A stretch of DNA of 13,884 bases from Chitinophagaceae bacterium (GCA_947459455.1 CANHEC010000012.1:1-13884); one strand, 5' to 3'. Shown: positions 5,489 to 13,640, counted from the stretch's first letter. The notes: generated by a model not told the origin, from the letters alone. Translations and numbers: made by a program.

Positions 5489-5991
5489 ACGATTTGCGAG
5501 CTGCTACCGCTGACTTGTTTGACCAGGTCAGCGCTTCCCTGCTTTCTATTTCAAACCATCAATATGCCGATACACAGCCGGTACTGCTGCACAGCAGCAT
5601 AGGCCAGCACCTGCGGCATAGTATAGAGCTGTACCAGGAGCTGCTGCGAGGCTACCACACCGGCGTGGTAAACTACGAACAACGTCGCCGCAGCCTGCTG
5701 TTGGAAACCGATCGGCAGGCGGCCATAGCAGCCATGCAGGCCATACTGGAGGTGCTACCCGATGCCGACAAACCACTGCAGCTGCAAGGCCACTACAATG
5801 CCGGCAGCGATGCGATGATGCACGTAGCTACCAACTATCACCGCGAACTGCTGTACAATGTAGAGCACCTCATTCACCACATGGCGCTCATGCGCATAGC
5901 ATTGGCGCAGTGGCCCGAAGCGGTCATACATCCGCAGTTTGGTATTGCTGTTTCTACCACCAAGCACCGGCAGGCCGTATGTGCACCGTAA
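5485..5991 (+). CDS. DinB-like (DinB/YfiT superfamily) protein
   Basis: A 168-residue cytoplasmic protein, predicted as a four-helix bundle. The pattern SIGQHLRHSIELYQELLRG (38-56), then NYEQRRR (63-69) and NYHRELLYNVEHLIHHMALM (117-136), places the usual metal-ligand histidines at H45 and at H128/H132. The DinB superfamily includes metal-dependent thiol S-transferases that use mycothiol or bacillithiol, and many uncharacterised members. The ATG at 5485 is chosen because it overlaps the DoxX stop codon and follows GGAGG (5472-5476) by 8 bases; the frame stays open far upstream but only antiparallel to DoxX logic. The C-terminal end overlaps the next gene by 13 bases. A thiol-transfer role would suit a redox-sensing operon but is a guess. 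Confidence 0.83.
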   Translation: MNDLRAATADLFDQVSASLLSISNHQYADTQPVLLHSSIGQHLRHSIELYQELLRGYHTGVVNYEQRRRSLLLETDRQAAIAAMQAILEVLPDADKPLQLQGHYNAGSDAMMHVATNYHRELLYNVEHLIHHMALMRIALAQWPEAVIHPQFGIAVSTTKHRQAVCAP

Positions 5992-6713
5992 GCTTTGTAC
6001 CCACGGCCAGCGGACTGTACCTTACCAGCAGCCGCGATGAACAACCCCACCGGCGCCCCAATAGCCAGGCTGCCTGGCATACCATGCCCAATGGTAGCCG
6101 CCTGTACTACCCTGCCGATGCCGGGGCTGGGGGTACCTGGATGGCTGCCCGCCCACAAGGCGATGTGCTGATACTGCTGAATGGCGCATTTGACAAGCAT
6201 GTACCACAGCCACCGTATCGGCGCAGTCGCGGACTGGTGTTACTCGATCTCTTTCAGGAAGCAAATACCGCAGGCGCATTTGCTGCGTACAATTTGCAGC
6301 AGATAGAACCTTTTACGCTGGTGCTTTGGCAAGACCAACAACTGTACGAACTACGCTGGGATGGCGAGCAAAAACATGAAGCGACCCTTTCGGCTGCCGA
6401 GCCACACGTGTGGAGTTCGGCTACGCTGTATGATGCCGACATGCGAGCCCGCCGCCAGCAGTGGTTTGCACACTGGTGCCAGCAGTACCTGGCCGCCGCC
6501 GGCTGGCAAGATGTGTGGAATTTTCACCTGCACGCCGGCGAAGATGATACTACCATGAATATTCGGATGAAGCGACCGAATGGTATCGAAACCATCAGCA
6601 TCAGCAGTGTGCAGCTGCTACCGGATGGCAGCTGCCATTTTCAGTTTGCCGATCTGCTATCGGGCGCTGGTGCACGGCATAGTGTCAGTTGGCAAGCGGC
6701 AGCAGTGGTTTGA
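5979..6713 (+). CDS. NRDE (TANGO2-like) family protein
   Basis: A 244-residue cytoplasmic protein. It starts MCTVSFVP, so removal of Met would expose C2, as in the N-terminal-nucleophile-like NRDE/TANGO2 family. Further family marks are TSSRDEQPHRRP (16-27; the first residue of the NRDE motif is Ser here), GGTW (51-54), LLNGAF (66-71), RSRG (82-85) and SSATLYD (146-152). TANGO2 relatives have been linked to haem or lipid handling in eukaryotes; the bacterial role is not established. The ATG at 5979 is fixed by the Met-Cys motif and lies 13 bases inside the DinB-like gene, the last gene of the cluster. Twenty-six bases separate its end from the convergent acetyltransferase gene, without a clear terminator. 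Confidence 0.88.
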   Translation: MCTVSFVPTASGLYLTSSRDEQPHRRPNSQAAWHTMPNGSRLYYPADAGAGGTWMAARPQGDVLILLNGAFDKHVPQPPYRRSRGLVLLDLFQEANTAGAFAAYNLQQIEPFTLVLWQDQQLYELRWDGEQKHEATLSAAEPHVWSSATLYDADMRARRQQWFAHWCQQYLAAAGWQDVWNFHLHAGEDDTTMNIRMKRPNGIETISISSVQLLPDGSCHFQFADLLSGAGARHSVSWQAAAVV

Positions 6714-6739
6714 GGCGGCCGGCTGCTGGTAGTACATCG

Positions 6740-7420
6740 CTAAAGCCGCTCCAAAAAATAAAAATGCATGTCGCGGCTTTGCTGAAAGCCTAGCCGCTGG
6801 TAAACGTCGATAGCTCGTACATTATCGGCCCGCACATGCAAGAACGGTACTTGCCCCGCAGCACACAACTGATGAAGCTGGTAAGCCAGCAGCCGGCTGG
6901 CGTAGCCACGGCCCAGGTAGTCTGGATGTGTACATACGGCACTTATTTCGGTAAACGGAGGGATGTGCAGCCGCAGTCCGCTCATCGCTACCAGCTGGCC
7001 ATTTTCAAAAATGCCGTAATAGCCGCCGAACTCAATGGTACGTGGCCCAAACGGGCCCGGGCGGGTCTGGCGGGTCAGCGCCAGCATATCGGCCACATGT
7101 GCCGGGCCCAGCGGCACCAGGCCTGCCGCCGAAGCTGCTGGTGCGCTACCGTGATAAACGAACTGCAACCCCGGAATATGATGACGAAGCTGCCAGCCCG
7201 AAGGCATCGCACTTAGCGGAGCCTGGCTGGCGTACAACAAGCGGTGGCCAGCCGGCAACTGCTGCTGCAGCTGCGCAAAGCCAACAAGAGGCGCCACCGC
7301 AAAGCCTGCAAAAGGCGAAACTTCAGGCGGATAATAGCGTACATCGGCCTCACCCAATGCCAGGTGCTGTTGGCCACTGCACAAGGCTTCATATACCGGA
7401 TTTTGTAAAACAGGCACCAC
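6740..7420 (-). CDS. GNAT family N-acetyltransferase
   Basis: A 226-residue acetyl-CoA-dependent acyltransferase of the GNAT fold. The catalytic half is C-terminal: ISAVCTHPDYLGRGYASRLL (159-178) is motif A with the pyrophosphate-binding loop around LGRGYA (169-174), followed by FLHVRADNVRAIDVYQRLGF (193-212), the usual motif B end. The N-terminal 100 residues are poorly conserved and may hold the acceptor site, as in FR47/GCN5-like two-part enzymes. The start is a GTG at 7420 (or the next GTG, 7417); no ATG exists upstream before an in-frame TAA, and the first internal ATG is at residue 72. A TAGCTTTG box ends only 5 bases upstream. It is convergent with the NRDE gene and divergent from the lipoprotein gene. 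Substrate unknown. Confidence 0.88.
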   Translation of the reverse strand: MVPVLQNPVYEALCSGQQHLALGEADVRYYPPEVSPFAGFAVAPLVGFAQLQQQLPAGHRLLYASQAPLSAMPSGWQLRHHIPGLQFVYHGSAPAASAAGLVPLGPAHVADMLALTRQTRPGPFGPRTIEFGGYYGIFENGQLVAMSGLRLHIPPFTEISAVCTHPDYLGRGYASRLLAYQLHQLCAAGQVPFLHVRADNVRAIDVYQRLGFQQSRDMHFYFLERL

Positions 7421-7425
7421 ACTGC

Positions 7426-7433
7426 CAAAGCTA
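7426..7433 (-). promoter_or_regulatory. -7 element close to the acetyltransferase start
   Basis: On the minus strand this reads TAGCTTTG, a full TAnnTTTG match. It lies just 5 bases before the GTG start, so the transcript would have almost no leader. The -33 region is weak. Confidence 0.35.
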
Positions 7434-7510
7434 GCAGCTACCCTGACTTACTTGCATATATGAGTATTATTTCCATTATTGCTGGTTCACTAACCCCCCC
7501 CAACAAAGCC

Positions 7511-8044
7511 ATGATGAGAAAAATGTACCTGCTGGCAAGCCTGGTATGGGCTGCCAGCTGCAGCAATCCGCAGCCAGAAGACACGAAGGCCGGCACCGAT
7601 ACCCCGGCTAGCACCACGGCAAGTGTGCAATACCCCTACAACATGCGGTATAGCAGCGATTTTAGCATGGGCGATACCAGCGATGCCAAAATTGTGATGA
7701 CGCTTTGGAAGCAATTTGATGAAAACAGGCTGGATGAAAGCCTCGGCTACTTTGCCGACAGCGTCATGATGATATTTCCGGATGGCAACACCGTAAATGC
7801 CGGCAAAGACAGTGTGCTGGCCATGACCAAGGCCTACCGCGCCGAATACAGCAACGTACGCAGCGAAGTAGATGTAGTACTGCCGGTAAAAGAAAACAGC
7901 AAAGGCGATCGCTGGGTGCTGGTATGGGGCGAAGAGTACCATGAAAAAGCTGGGAAAAAGGATTCGGCACTGCTGCACGAAGTATGGATGTTTAACAAGG
8001 CAGGAAAAATTGCCTTCATGCACCAGTACGCTGGTAAAGATTAG
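7511..8044 (+). CDS. SnoaL/NTF2-like lipoprotein
   Basis: A 177-residue protein with an N-terminal MMRKMYLLASLVWAASC signal in which C17 is a plausible lipobox cysteine (AASC; the -3 position is Ala, slightly off consensus). It would be anchored at the periplasmic face or the outer membrane. A Ser/Thr/Pro-rich linker (about 18-42) leads to an NTF2-like alpha+beta cone fold: IVMTLWKQFDENRLDESLGYF, SVMMIFPDG, then VLVWGEEYHEKAG and HEVWMFNKAGKIAFMHQY, the classic edge and last strand of SnoaL-like proteins. Such domains bind small ligands or act as isomerases or hydrolases; catalytic residues cannot be assigned. The ATG at 7511 (or 7514) is chosen because it begins the signal peptide; an in-frame ATG at 7460 would add a non-signal-like extension. 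It is followed by a strong terminator. Confidence 0.85.
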   Translation: MMRKMYLLASLVWAASCSNPQPEDTKAGTDTPASTTASVQYPYNMRYSSDFSMGDTSDAKIVMTLWKQFDENRLDESLGYFADSVMMIFPDGNTVNAGKDSVLAMTKAYRAEYSNVRSEVDVVLPVKENSKGDRWVLVWGEEYHEKAGKKDSALLHEVWMFNKAGKIAFMHQYAGKD

Positions 8045-8077
8045 GCGGCACTCTTTTCGAAGTCCTATTAGGATCAG

Positions 8078-8110
8078 GCCGGCGGTGTGGTAACACTCGC
8101 CGGCTTTTTT
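8078..8110 (+). terminator. Rho-independent terminator after the lipoprotein gene
   Basis: GCCGGCGGTGT (8078-8088), loop GGTA, then ACACTCGCCGGC (8093-8104) with one bulged T, followed by six T residues (8105-8110). It sits 33 bases after the stop codon and separates this gene from the S9 peptidase gene. Confidence 0.9.
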
Positions 8111-8128
8111 ACCGGTTCAATCGTGCCG

Positions 8129-8158
8129 TTGGTAGTTATACCCCAATACCTATCTTAC
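8129..8158 (+). promoter_or_regulatory. Promoter of the S9 peptidase gene
   Basis: TTG (8129-8131), 19 bases, then TATCTTAC (8151-8158), close to the Bacteroidota TTTG-N19-TAnnTTTG pattern with the last two bases off consensus. It ends 23 bases before the ATG, nearly the same distance as at the DHS-like gene, and lies between a terminator and the gene. Confidence 0.45.
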
Positions 8159-8181
8159 CCGAAATTTTCATTCTACAGCCT

Positions 8182-10344
8182 ATGAGAAAAATGATATTGT
8201 CAGTGCTCAGTGCCATGTGCCTGCTGCCCGCCATTGGTCAGTCTAATCTTGTACAGCTATCAGACATGCTGAAGATAAAACAGCCCGGTAGCATTGATGT
8301 AGCGACCGATGGAAGTAAAGCCGTGTTTACAGTAACGAGTAGTGTACCCGATGAGAAAAACAAATGGGAGCACCCCTACCAAACGCAGCTATGGATGCTG
8401 GTGCTGGATGGCAAGAGCCAGCCGCGGCAGCTGACAACACAGGCCGCGGGGGCTTCGCAGCCTGCCTTATCGCCCGATGGCAGTACGGTGTTATTTGTAC
8501 GTGCCGTCGATGGAAAGCCACAACTATTCAGCCTTTTGCTGAGCCAGGGTGGCGAGCCCGTGCAGCTGACCAGCCTGCCCACCGGCGCCAGCAGTCCGCA
8601 GTGGAGTGCCGATGGCAAGCGCATCTTGTTCAGCACGAGTGTATCGCTGGCCGAATTGCAAAAAGATAGCTTGCTGAATGGCGGCCAACCCGCCCCGGAG
8701 TGGAGCCTGCAAAAGCCGGGCTTTGCTGCCAATGAACACCTGACAGCGGCGGCGGCCAGCCCCGACCCCGATGGCAGCCTGGCACAAGTAAGAGCATGGC
8801 TGGCGCAAAATGAAAAAGACAGCAAAGCCAAGGTGATCACCAAACTGAATTTTCAGCAGGAGGCACAGGTATCTGGCGCCATCAGCTTTACCCACTGGTA
8901 CTACATGGAGGCGAAGCCCGGAGCCAGGCCGGTACCCGTTACCAGCGGCTACCACAGTTTTTCAAATGCCCAATGGGTGGGCTCCAGCTTCCAAATTGTA
9001 GCCGAAACGACGAATGATTTACGCCAGCACCCCGACCTGGCCCAGCTGGAAACAGCAGTATACCTGCTGGAAGCCGGACAGCCCGGTATGCGCAAACTGC
9101 TGGGAGCGGCCGATAGTGCTTTTGCCGGCGTGAGTGTTTCGCCCACGGGCCGCTGGATGCTGCTGGGGCATGGCAAAACCAGCTTTGTAAGCCAGCGCCA
9201 GTTGGGCGTGTTGCCCGTAGGCGGCAGCCGCAGCCAGCTACAAGCCATCAACTTCGACCGCAGTGTGGGCAGCATTGATTGGAGCGCCGATGAAAAGACC
9301 GTGTACTTTACTGCTAACAGCAATGGCGGCACCGTGCTGTACAAGCTGGATATGGCCAGCAAAAAAATATCGCCGCTGACTACTGTGAACGAAGGCGTAG
9401 GAGCCTTTGAAGAAGAAGCTGGCAAAATTCTTTTTGTAAAAACAGCCGTCGCCAATCCCTTTGAGCTATACCTGGCCGATGCCAATGCGGCCAATCAACA
9501 ACGCGTATCGGCATTCAACCATGAGTGGGTGTCGGCCAAAACACTGAGCTACCCTGAAAAGCGCAGCTTTAAGAATGAGAAAGGCATGGAGGTGGAATAC
9601 TGGATCATGAAGCCGGCCAACTGGCAGGCTGGCAAAAAGTATCCTACCATATTGGAAATACATGGCGGCCCCAGCGCCATGTGGGGCCCCGGCGAAAGCA
9701 GCATGTGGCACGAGTTTCAATACTACTGCGCTAAAGGCTATGCCGTGGTATATGCCAACCCTCGTGGCAGTGGTGGCTATGGTGAGGCTTTTTTACGTGG
9801 CAATATCAACGACTGGGGCCAGGGCCCGATGAGTGACGTACTCACAGCCCTCGATAAATCGGCGGCTGAGTTCGACTGGATTGACAAAAACCAGTTAGCC
9901 GTCACCGGCGGCAGCTATGCCGGCTACCTCATTGCGTACATACTCGGCCACGATCAGCGCTTCAAAGTAGCCTGCACCCAACGCGGCGTGTACGATCTGC
10001 GCACCTTTTTTGGTGAGGGTAATGCATGGCGCCTGGTGCCCAACTACTTTGGTGGCTACCCGTGGGAACCGAATACCTACAAAATACTCGAACGTGAATC
10101 ACCCATTACCTACGTAGACCAGGTGAAAACGCCCCTCATTATCTTCCATGGCGAAAATGATTTGCGCACCGGCGTTATTCAAAGCGAACAGTTTTACAGA
10201 AGTCTGAAGGTGCTGGGCCGCACGGTAGAATACGTGCGGCACCCAGGCGCCACACACGAAATAACCCGCAGTGGCAATAACCGGCAGCGCATGGATCAGA
10301 TGCTGCGCACCTGGGAATTTTTTGAGCGGTTTATACAGCACTAG
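8182..10344 (+). CDS. Secreted S9 family peptidase (prolyl oligopeptidase clan)
   Basis: A 720-residue serine peptidase, probably periplasmic. MRKMILSVLSAMCLLPAIGQ is a Sec signal peptide. Residues of about 30-430 contain WD40-like PD40 beta-propeller repeats (QPALSPDGSTVLFVRA, SPQWSADGKRILF, VSVSPTGRWML, SIDWSADEKTVYF). The C-terminal alpha/beta hydrolase domain (about 440-720) carries the oxyanion HGGP (494-497), the nucleophile S578 in GGSYAGY, D660 in HGENDLR and H692 in GATHEI, a complete catalytic triad. It fits the acylaminoacyl-peptidase or dipeptidyl-peptidase group and would cleave short peptides near their N-terminus. Length is typical. It is a stand-alone transcription unit between two terminators, with its own sigma-A-like promoter. 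Exact cleavage specificity is not predictable. Confidence 0.96.
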   Translation: MRKMILSVLSAMCLLPAIGQSNLVQLSDMLKIKQPGSIDVATDGSKAVFTVTSSVPDEKNKWEHPYQTQLWMLVLDGKSQPRQLTTQAAGASQPALSPDGSTVLFVRAVDGKPQLFSLLLSQGGEPVQLTSLPTGASSPQWSADGKRILFSTSVSLAELQKDSLLNGGQPAPEWSLQKPGFAANEHLTAAAASPDPDGSLAQVRAWLAQNEKDSKAKVITKLNFQQEAQVSGAISFTHWYYMEAKPGARPVPVTSGYHSFSNAQWVGSSFQIVAETTNDLRQHPDLAQLETAVYLLEAGQPGMRKLLGAADSAFAGVSVSPTGRWMLLGHGKTSFVSQRQLGVLPVGGSRSQLQAINFDRSVGSIDWSADEKTVYFTANSNGGTVLYKLDMASKKISPLTTVNEGVGAFEEEAGKILFVKTAVANPFELYLADANAANQQRVSAFNHEWVSAKTLSYPEKRSFKNEKGMEVEYWIMKPANWQAGKKYPTILEIHGGPSAMWGPGESSMWHEFQYYCAKGYAVVYANPRGSGGYGEAFLRGNINDWGQGPMSDVLTALDKSAAEFDWIDKNQLAVTGGSYAGYLIAYILGHDQRFKVACTQRGVYDLRTFFGEGNAWRLVPNYFGGYPWEPNTYKILERESPITYVDQVKTPLIIFHGENDLRTGVIQSEQFYRSLKVLGRTVEYVRHPGATHEITRSGNNRQRMDQMLRTWEFFERFIQH

Positions 10345-10372
10345 TACTACCTGATGCTTGCTGGTGCTACCA

Positions 10373-10406
10373 AAACAGGCCGCCCACGTGGGTGGCCTGT
10401 TTTTTT
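10373..10406 (+). terminator. Rho-independent terminator after the S9 peptidase gene
   Basis: AAACAGGCCGCCCAC (10373-10387) pairs with GTGGGTGGCCTGTTT (10388-10402) with one G-T mismatch, and the T-run extends to 10406. On the minus strand the same hairpin is followed by TTTTGG, so it could also end the convergent hydrolase transcript. Confidence 0.92.
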
Positions 10407-10444
10407 AAGCATGTATAAGGCTGATGATGACTGCACAGCAAAGC

Positions 10445-10465
10445 ACCCGGGCGTTGCCGGGTTTT
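10445..10465. terminator. Short hairpin at the end of the hydrolase gene
   Basis: ACCCGG (10445-10450), loop GCGTTG, CCGGGT (10457-10462) then TTT on the plus strand, directly beside the stop codon of the minus-strand hydrolase. On the minus strand there is no proper U-tract, so its function as a terminator for that gene is doubtful. Confidence 0.35.
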
Positions 10466-11533
10466 CTACCGGCCTGCTGCCAAAGACCAACGCTTGCACC
10501 ACTTGATGATGGCTTCGTTTACAACAGCTGGCCTGTCAAACTGCGGCGAGTGCCCGGCTTTTTCTACCAACAGCCACTCCTTTGCCGGGGCTTGTAACTG
10601 CTGGTAGTATTGCTGCACCAGCGGCCAGGGCGTATTGTAGTCGGCGGCACCGCTGATGAAAAATACCGGCACCTGCACGGATGCCACATCGCGGCGCAAA
10701 TCAAAGTCGTTGAAAAACGGATCACCAAACATACGACCAGCCGTGCTGGCCGAGGCTTTGCTCCATTGTACTACCGCCCCGATGCTGGTTTTGCGCAACA
10801 TCAACCAAACCCAATCGCGGTAGTGGTGGCGGCCGAAGCGTTCTCCACCCAACCGAAGCAGCCAGTGCTTTTGCTGCACCAGATCTGAAAAGCCGTGGGC
10901 GTACATCCGCAGGTAGTGCCCATTTTGAGGTGGGCCCATGGCCTGCAGGGCTGCTACTGCCTCGGTCATCCCTTGCAGCTGTGCCTGCTGCAGCGAGTAT
11001 TGGTACGATTGCAATTCGCCTTCATAGGCAGCTACCTCCTGGCCAATAGCTGTATAGCTGGCCAACAGCTCGGGGTAGGCCCTGGCCACATACATACCCA
11101 GCCTACTGCCCCAGCTATGGCCTACCAGGTGCAGTGGCCTATTGCCAAAGCGCTGCCGTAGCTGCAGTATCAGCTGGTGCACATCTTCAATAAAAAGCGG
11201 TACCGATAGTTGTGTATCGGCAGGCTGGCGGCCATAGCTCCGACCAGCCCCTCGCTGCTCGTAGTATACTACTACAAAGTGTTGCTCCAGCTCACGATTG
11301 AAATGACGAAGCATAGCCGTGGCAGCTGCGCCCGGCCCGCCGTGCAACCATAGCAGCAAGGGTGCATCGGCCTGCTGCCCCCGGAGGCACACAAAATGTT
11401 GCTGGCCATTGATGGGCCAGTAGCCCTCGTAGTACACAGGCCGGGCATGCACAACGGCCGGAAGCATGGCCTGCAGCGCCAGCAGTAGCAGTACTCCAAA
11501 AAAACGCTTCTTGCGTTGGGTTGTATCCATCAT
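10466..11533 (-). CDS. Secreted alpha/beta hydrolase (proline-iminopeptidase-like)
   Basis: A 355-residue alpha/beta hydrolase. The N-terminus (RKKRFFGVLLLLALQAMLPAVVHA, about 7-30) is a signal peptide, so it acts outside the cytoplasm. The core shows the oxyanion motif HGGPG (64-68), YYEQRGAGRS (90-99), the nucleophile S140 in GHSWGS, D298 in GAADYNTP and H328 in AGHSPQF, a complete triad. HGGPG plus DQRG-like and GHSWG motifs are typical of the S33 prolyl aminopeptidase-like branch, with a cap domain at about 165-270. It could release N-terminal residues from peptides or hydrolyse an ester. The gene begins 6 bases after the broken beta-lactamase-family gene and is presumably in its operon. 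Start is ATG 11533 or ATG 11530. Specific substrate not assignable. Confidence 0.92.
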   Translation of the reverse strand: MMDTTQRKKRFFGVLLLLALQAMLPAVVHARPVYYEGYWPINGQQHFVCLRGQQADAPLLLWLHGGPGAAATAMLRHFNRELEQHFVVVYYEQRGAGRSYGRQPADTQLSVPLFIEDVHQLILQLRQRFGNRPLHLVGHSWGSRLGMYVARAYPELLASYTAIGQEVAAYEGELQSYQYSLQQAQLQGMTEAVAALQAMGPPQNGHYLRMYAHGFSDLVQQKHWLLRLGGERFGRHHYRDWVWLMLRKTSIGAVVQWSKASASTAGRMFGDPFFNDFDLRRDVASVQVPVFFISGAADYNTPWPLVQQYYQQLQAPAKEWLLVEKAGHSPQFDRPAVVNEAIIKWCKRWSLAAGR

Positions 11534-11539
11534 TGGGTT

Positions 11540-13111
11540 TTATTCTTTTTTGAACCAATAAGAAGTAAACTCTACCGAAGGGTGCACCATCAACTCGAAA
11601 CCTTGCACCCGACCCTGAACAGCTTGAAACGGCACAACGGTGCTGCCGAACATGGGCTGTGAATACCGGCACCAAAAGCGATGACCATCCAGATGCTGCA
11701 GCGTGGCTTGTAGTGCAGGGTGGTGCTGAAAGCGAATTTGCAGGGTACTATCGGACTGTACACTTACCAGGGCAGCACCATACAGCGGGTGACGGTAGCG
11801 GCCGGCGTACGCAGCCAATGGCAGGCCAGTAGGTAAACGAAGCGCCACTGTGTCCGCCAGTTTTTTCTCTGCCCGCCGCCATTCGGCTTCGGCAGTTTGC
11901 AGGTAGCCGCTAATGGCATCTGAATAGTTAGCTGCCGGATGCTGCAGAAACGCATCGATGATTTGCCAGCGCAAAGCTTCGCACAGCTCATGCGCATCAG
12001 AATTGGTAAGGATGACCAGACCCAGCTGCTCGGCAGGCACCAATGCCATCATGCTCAAAAAGCCGCCGTAAGCACCGCCGTGGGTGTATACAATGCGGTG
12101 GCGATAGTCGCGTAGCTCCCAGCCCAGCGCATAGTTGGTCAGCGGTCGGCTACCATCGGGCAGTGGTACCTGGCCCACCACGTTGTATGGTTGCAGCACC
12201 CTATCAATAGCAGCAGGCGGAAACAGCTGCTGCTGTTGCCAGCGGCCCTGGTGCAGATGTACCCGTAGCCAATTGGCCAAATCGAGCACATAGGCATACA
12301 TACCACCAAATGCTGCAATGCGCAGTGGACTATCGGGCGGTACCACTACTACACGGGCCTGCTGCACCGTGTGGCCTTGCGCTACGTGCTGCAGCGGCAG
12401 CTGTTTTACTTCCGTCACGGCTTGCTGCATGCCTAGTGGCTGCAGTACCTGGCTTCGCAAATACTGTTGCCATGACTGGCCACTCGCCAGTTCTATCAGG
12501 CGGCCAGCCTGCAGGTATGCCAGATTGCTATAGTGAAACCCGGTGCGAAGCGGGTAGGGCACTGGTAGCCGACCGAATGCAGCCAGCAGACTATCGGTGG
12601 GCAGGGTAGAGCCCGACCAGAGAAAATCGCCCTGGAAGGTTTCGACGCCAACGCGATGCGACAACAGATCGATGCTATTCACCTGACTGGCTTGCTGCCG
12701 GTCGGCAAGGGTAAAGCGGGCATCGTAGTGCTGCACCGGCGAGTCGAGGGCAATGCGGCCTTGTTATTCGAGCAGGGCCAACGCCAACGCTGTAAAGCTT
12801 TTGCCCATGGACCAAATGGGAAACAAAGTGTTGGTACCCACTGGCTGACCGCCATTGGCCCTGGTGCTGCCAAAACCACGGGCATATAGCACGGTATCAT
12901 TCTTTACCACCGCAATAGCCAGGCCCGGTATGCGCCATTGCTGCATCGCTTTTTCGATGTACACATCTGCCGGTAGGCCAGCCAGCGGTGGCAGGCTACC
13001 TTGCGGGCGGGCCAATGCAGGCAGCAGCAGTAGTGCAAGCAGGCAGCAGAAAAGCCTGCTTGCCGCCCACAGGCAGGCCGCAATCGGATGAAAGAATAGG
13101 AACGCTGGCAT
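11540..13111 (-). pseudogene. Serine beta-lactamase-family hydrolase with in-frame stop
   Basis: A class C beta-lactamase/penicillin-binding-like serine hydrolase of 523 codons interrupted by a single TAA (12764-12766, codon 116). The N-terminal part has a signal peptide (MPAFLFFHPIAACLWAASRL and the hydrophobic run after it, ending PALA) and the catalytic S101-M-G-K104 motif (PIWSMGKSFT). Directly after the stop, in the same frame, follow QGRIALDSPVQHYDARF, DLLSHRVGVE, Y194-S-N196 (GFHYSNLAYL) and H344-G-G (YTHGGAYGG). A C-terminal barrel (about 430-523) starts at LAAYAGRY and resembles DUF3471. The family sequence ALLE(x)QGRIALD runs straight through the stop. Everything else is intact over 408 codons, so the lesion is recent, a sequence error, or read through. 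Without read-through neither half has all motifs. The ATG at 13111 is preferred over 13153 since it starts the signal peptide. Confidence 0.88.
12764..12766 (-). other. In-frame TAA splitting the beta-lactamase-family gene
   Basis: Reading the minus strand, the codons around it are CTG CTC GAA TAA CAA GGC CGC, giving L-L-E-stop-Q-G-R. No frame change occurs on either side. A single base change from CAA (Gln), GAA (Glu) or AAA (Lys) would give TAA. Confidence 0.95.
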
Positions 13112-13175
13112 GGTAGGCAAGTTGTGACACCGCAGCATGCTATACAACCACACAATGATGTGAAGAAAGGCTGCC

Positions 13176-13183
13176 TACCTTTA
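13176..13183 (+). promoter_or_regulatory. -7-like element before the PPC-domain gene
   Basis: TACCTTTA matches TAnnTTTG in all but the last position and ends 7 bases before the ATG at 13191, implying a near-leaderless transcript. There is no clear TTG at -33. Confidence 0.35.
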
Positions 13184-13190
13184 GCTACCG

Positions 13191-13586
13191 ATGCAAATAC
13201 ACCCACTACGGCTGCTACCAGGCCACGACCTGCGCCAGCAGCTACAAGCTTATGTGCAGCAGCACCAGCTGCAGGCAGCTTTTGTGATCACTTGCTGCGG
13301 CAGCCTCACCCGCTACCACCTGCGTTTTGCCGATCAGCCGGCAGGTCAGGCGGCCCAGGGCCATTTTGAAATAGTGAGCCTGACCGGTACCCTGAGCATA
13401 CATGGCCTGCACCTACACATGAGCGTAGCCGATGAACAGGGCCGCACCATTGGCGGACATGTACTGGAAGGCAACATAGTGTACACCACCGCCGAAATAG
13501 TACTGGGCGAAAGTGAAGCGCATGTTTTTACCCGCGAAAAAGATGGCAGCACAGCGTGGGAAGAACTGCAGATACGCAAGCGGTGA
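13191..13586 (+). CDS. PPC (DUF296) domain protein
   Basis: A 131-residue protein made of one PPC/DUF296 domain. It shows CGSLTRYHLRFAD (36-48), FEIVSLTGTLSIHGLHLHMSVAD (59-81), GRTIGGHVLEGNIVYTTAEIVLG (84-106) and F.RE.D.....EEL near the C-terminus. In plants this domain is attached to AT-hooks in DNA-binding AHL proteins; stand-alone bacterial and archaeal versions form trimers and have no AT-hook. H74, H76 and H90 form the conserved histidine set, suggested to bind metal. The bacterial function is unknown and DNA binding should not be assumed. It is divergent from the broken beta-lactamase-family gene (79 bases between the start codons) and no downstream gene or terminator is visible in the window. 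Confidence 0.9.
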   Translation: MQIHPLRLLPGHDLRQQLQAYVQQHQLQAAFVITCCGSLTRYHLRFADQPAGQAAQGHFEIVSLTGTLSIHGLHLHMSVADEQGRTIGGHVLEGNIVYTTAEIVLGESEAHVFTREKDGSTAWEELQIRKR

Positions 13587-13640
13587 CGACGGACCACCGA
13601 CGACGGACCACGGACCACTGACCACCGACGAAGGGCCACT
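13587..13640. repeat. Low-complexity GGACCAC-type repeat
   Basis: Directly after the PPC stop codon the sequence is built of variants of GACGACGGACCACC and GACCACTG (13588-13630). A related tract (GACGACCGACCACC, GGGACCACTG) reappears at about 13837-13866. The intergenic repeat carries open frames on both strands that look spurious. Confidence 0.75.

Noticed and set aside
8063..8073. Perfect palindrome TCCTATTAGGA just before the terminator
   Set aside because: Only 5-base arms with a one-base centre and no relation to a start site; likely chance.
12764..13153. Two separate adjacent genes instead of one broken beta-lactamase-family gene
   Set aside because: Both parts share one frame, catalytic motifs are split between them, only 9 codons separate the stop from the GTG that opens the second part, and the family sequence continues without a gap.
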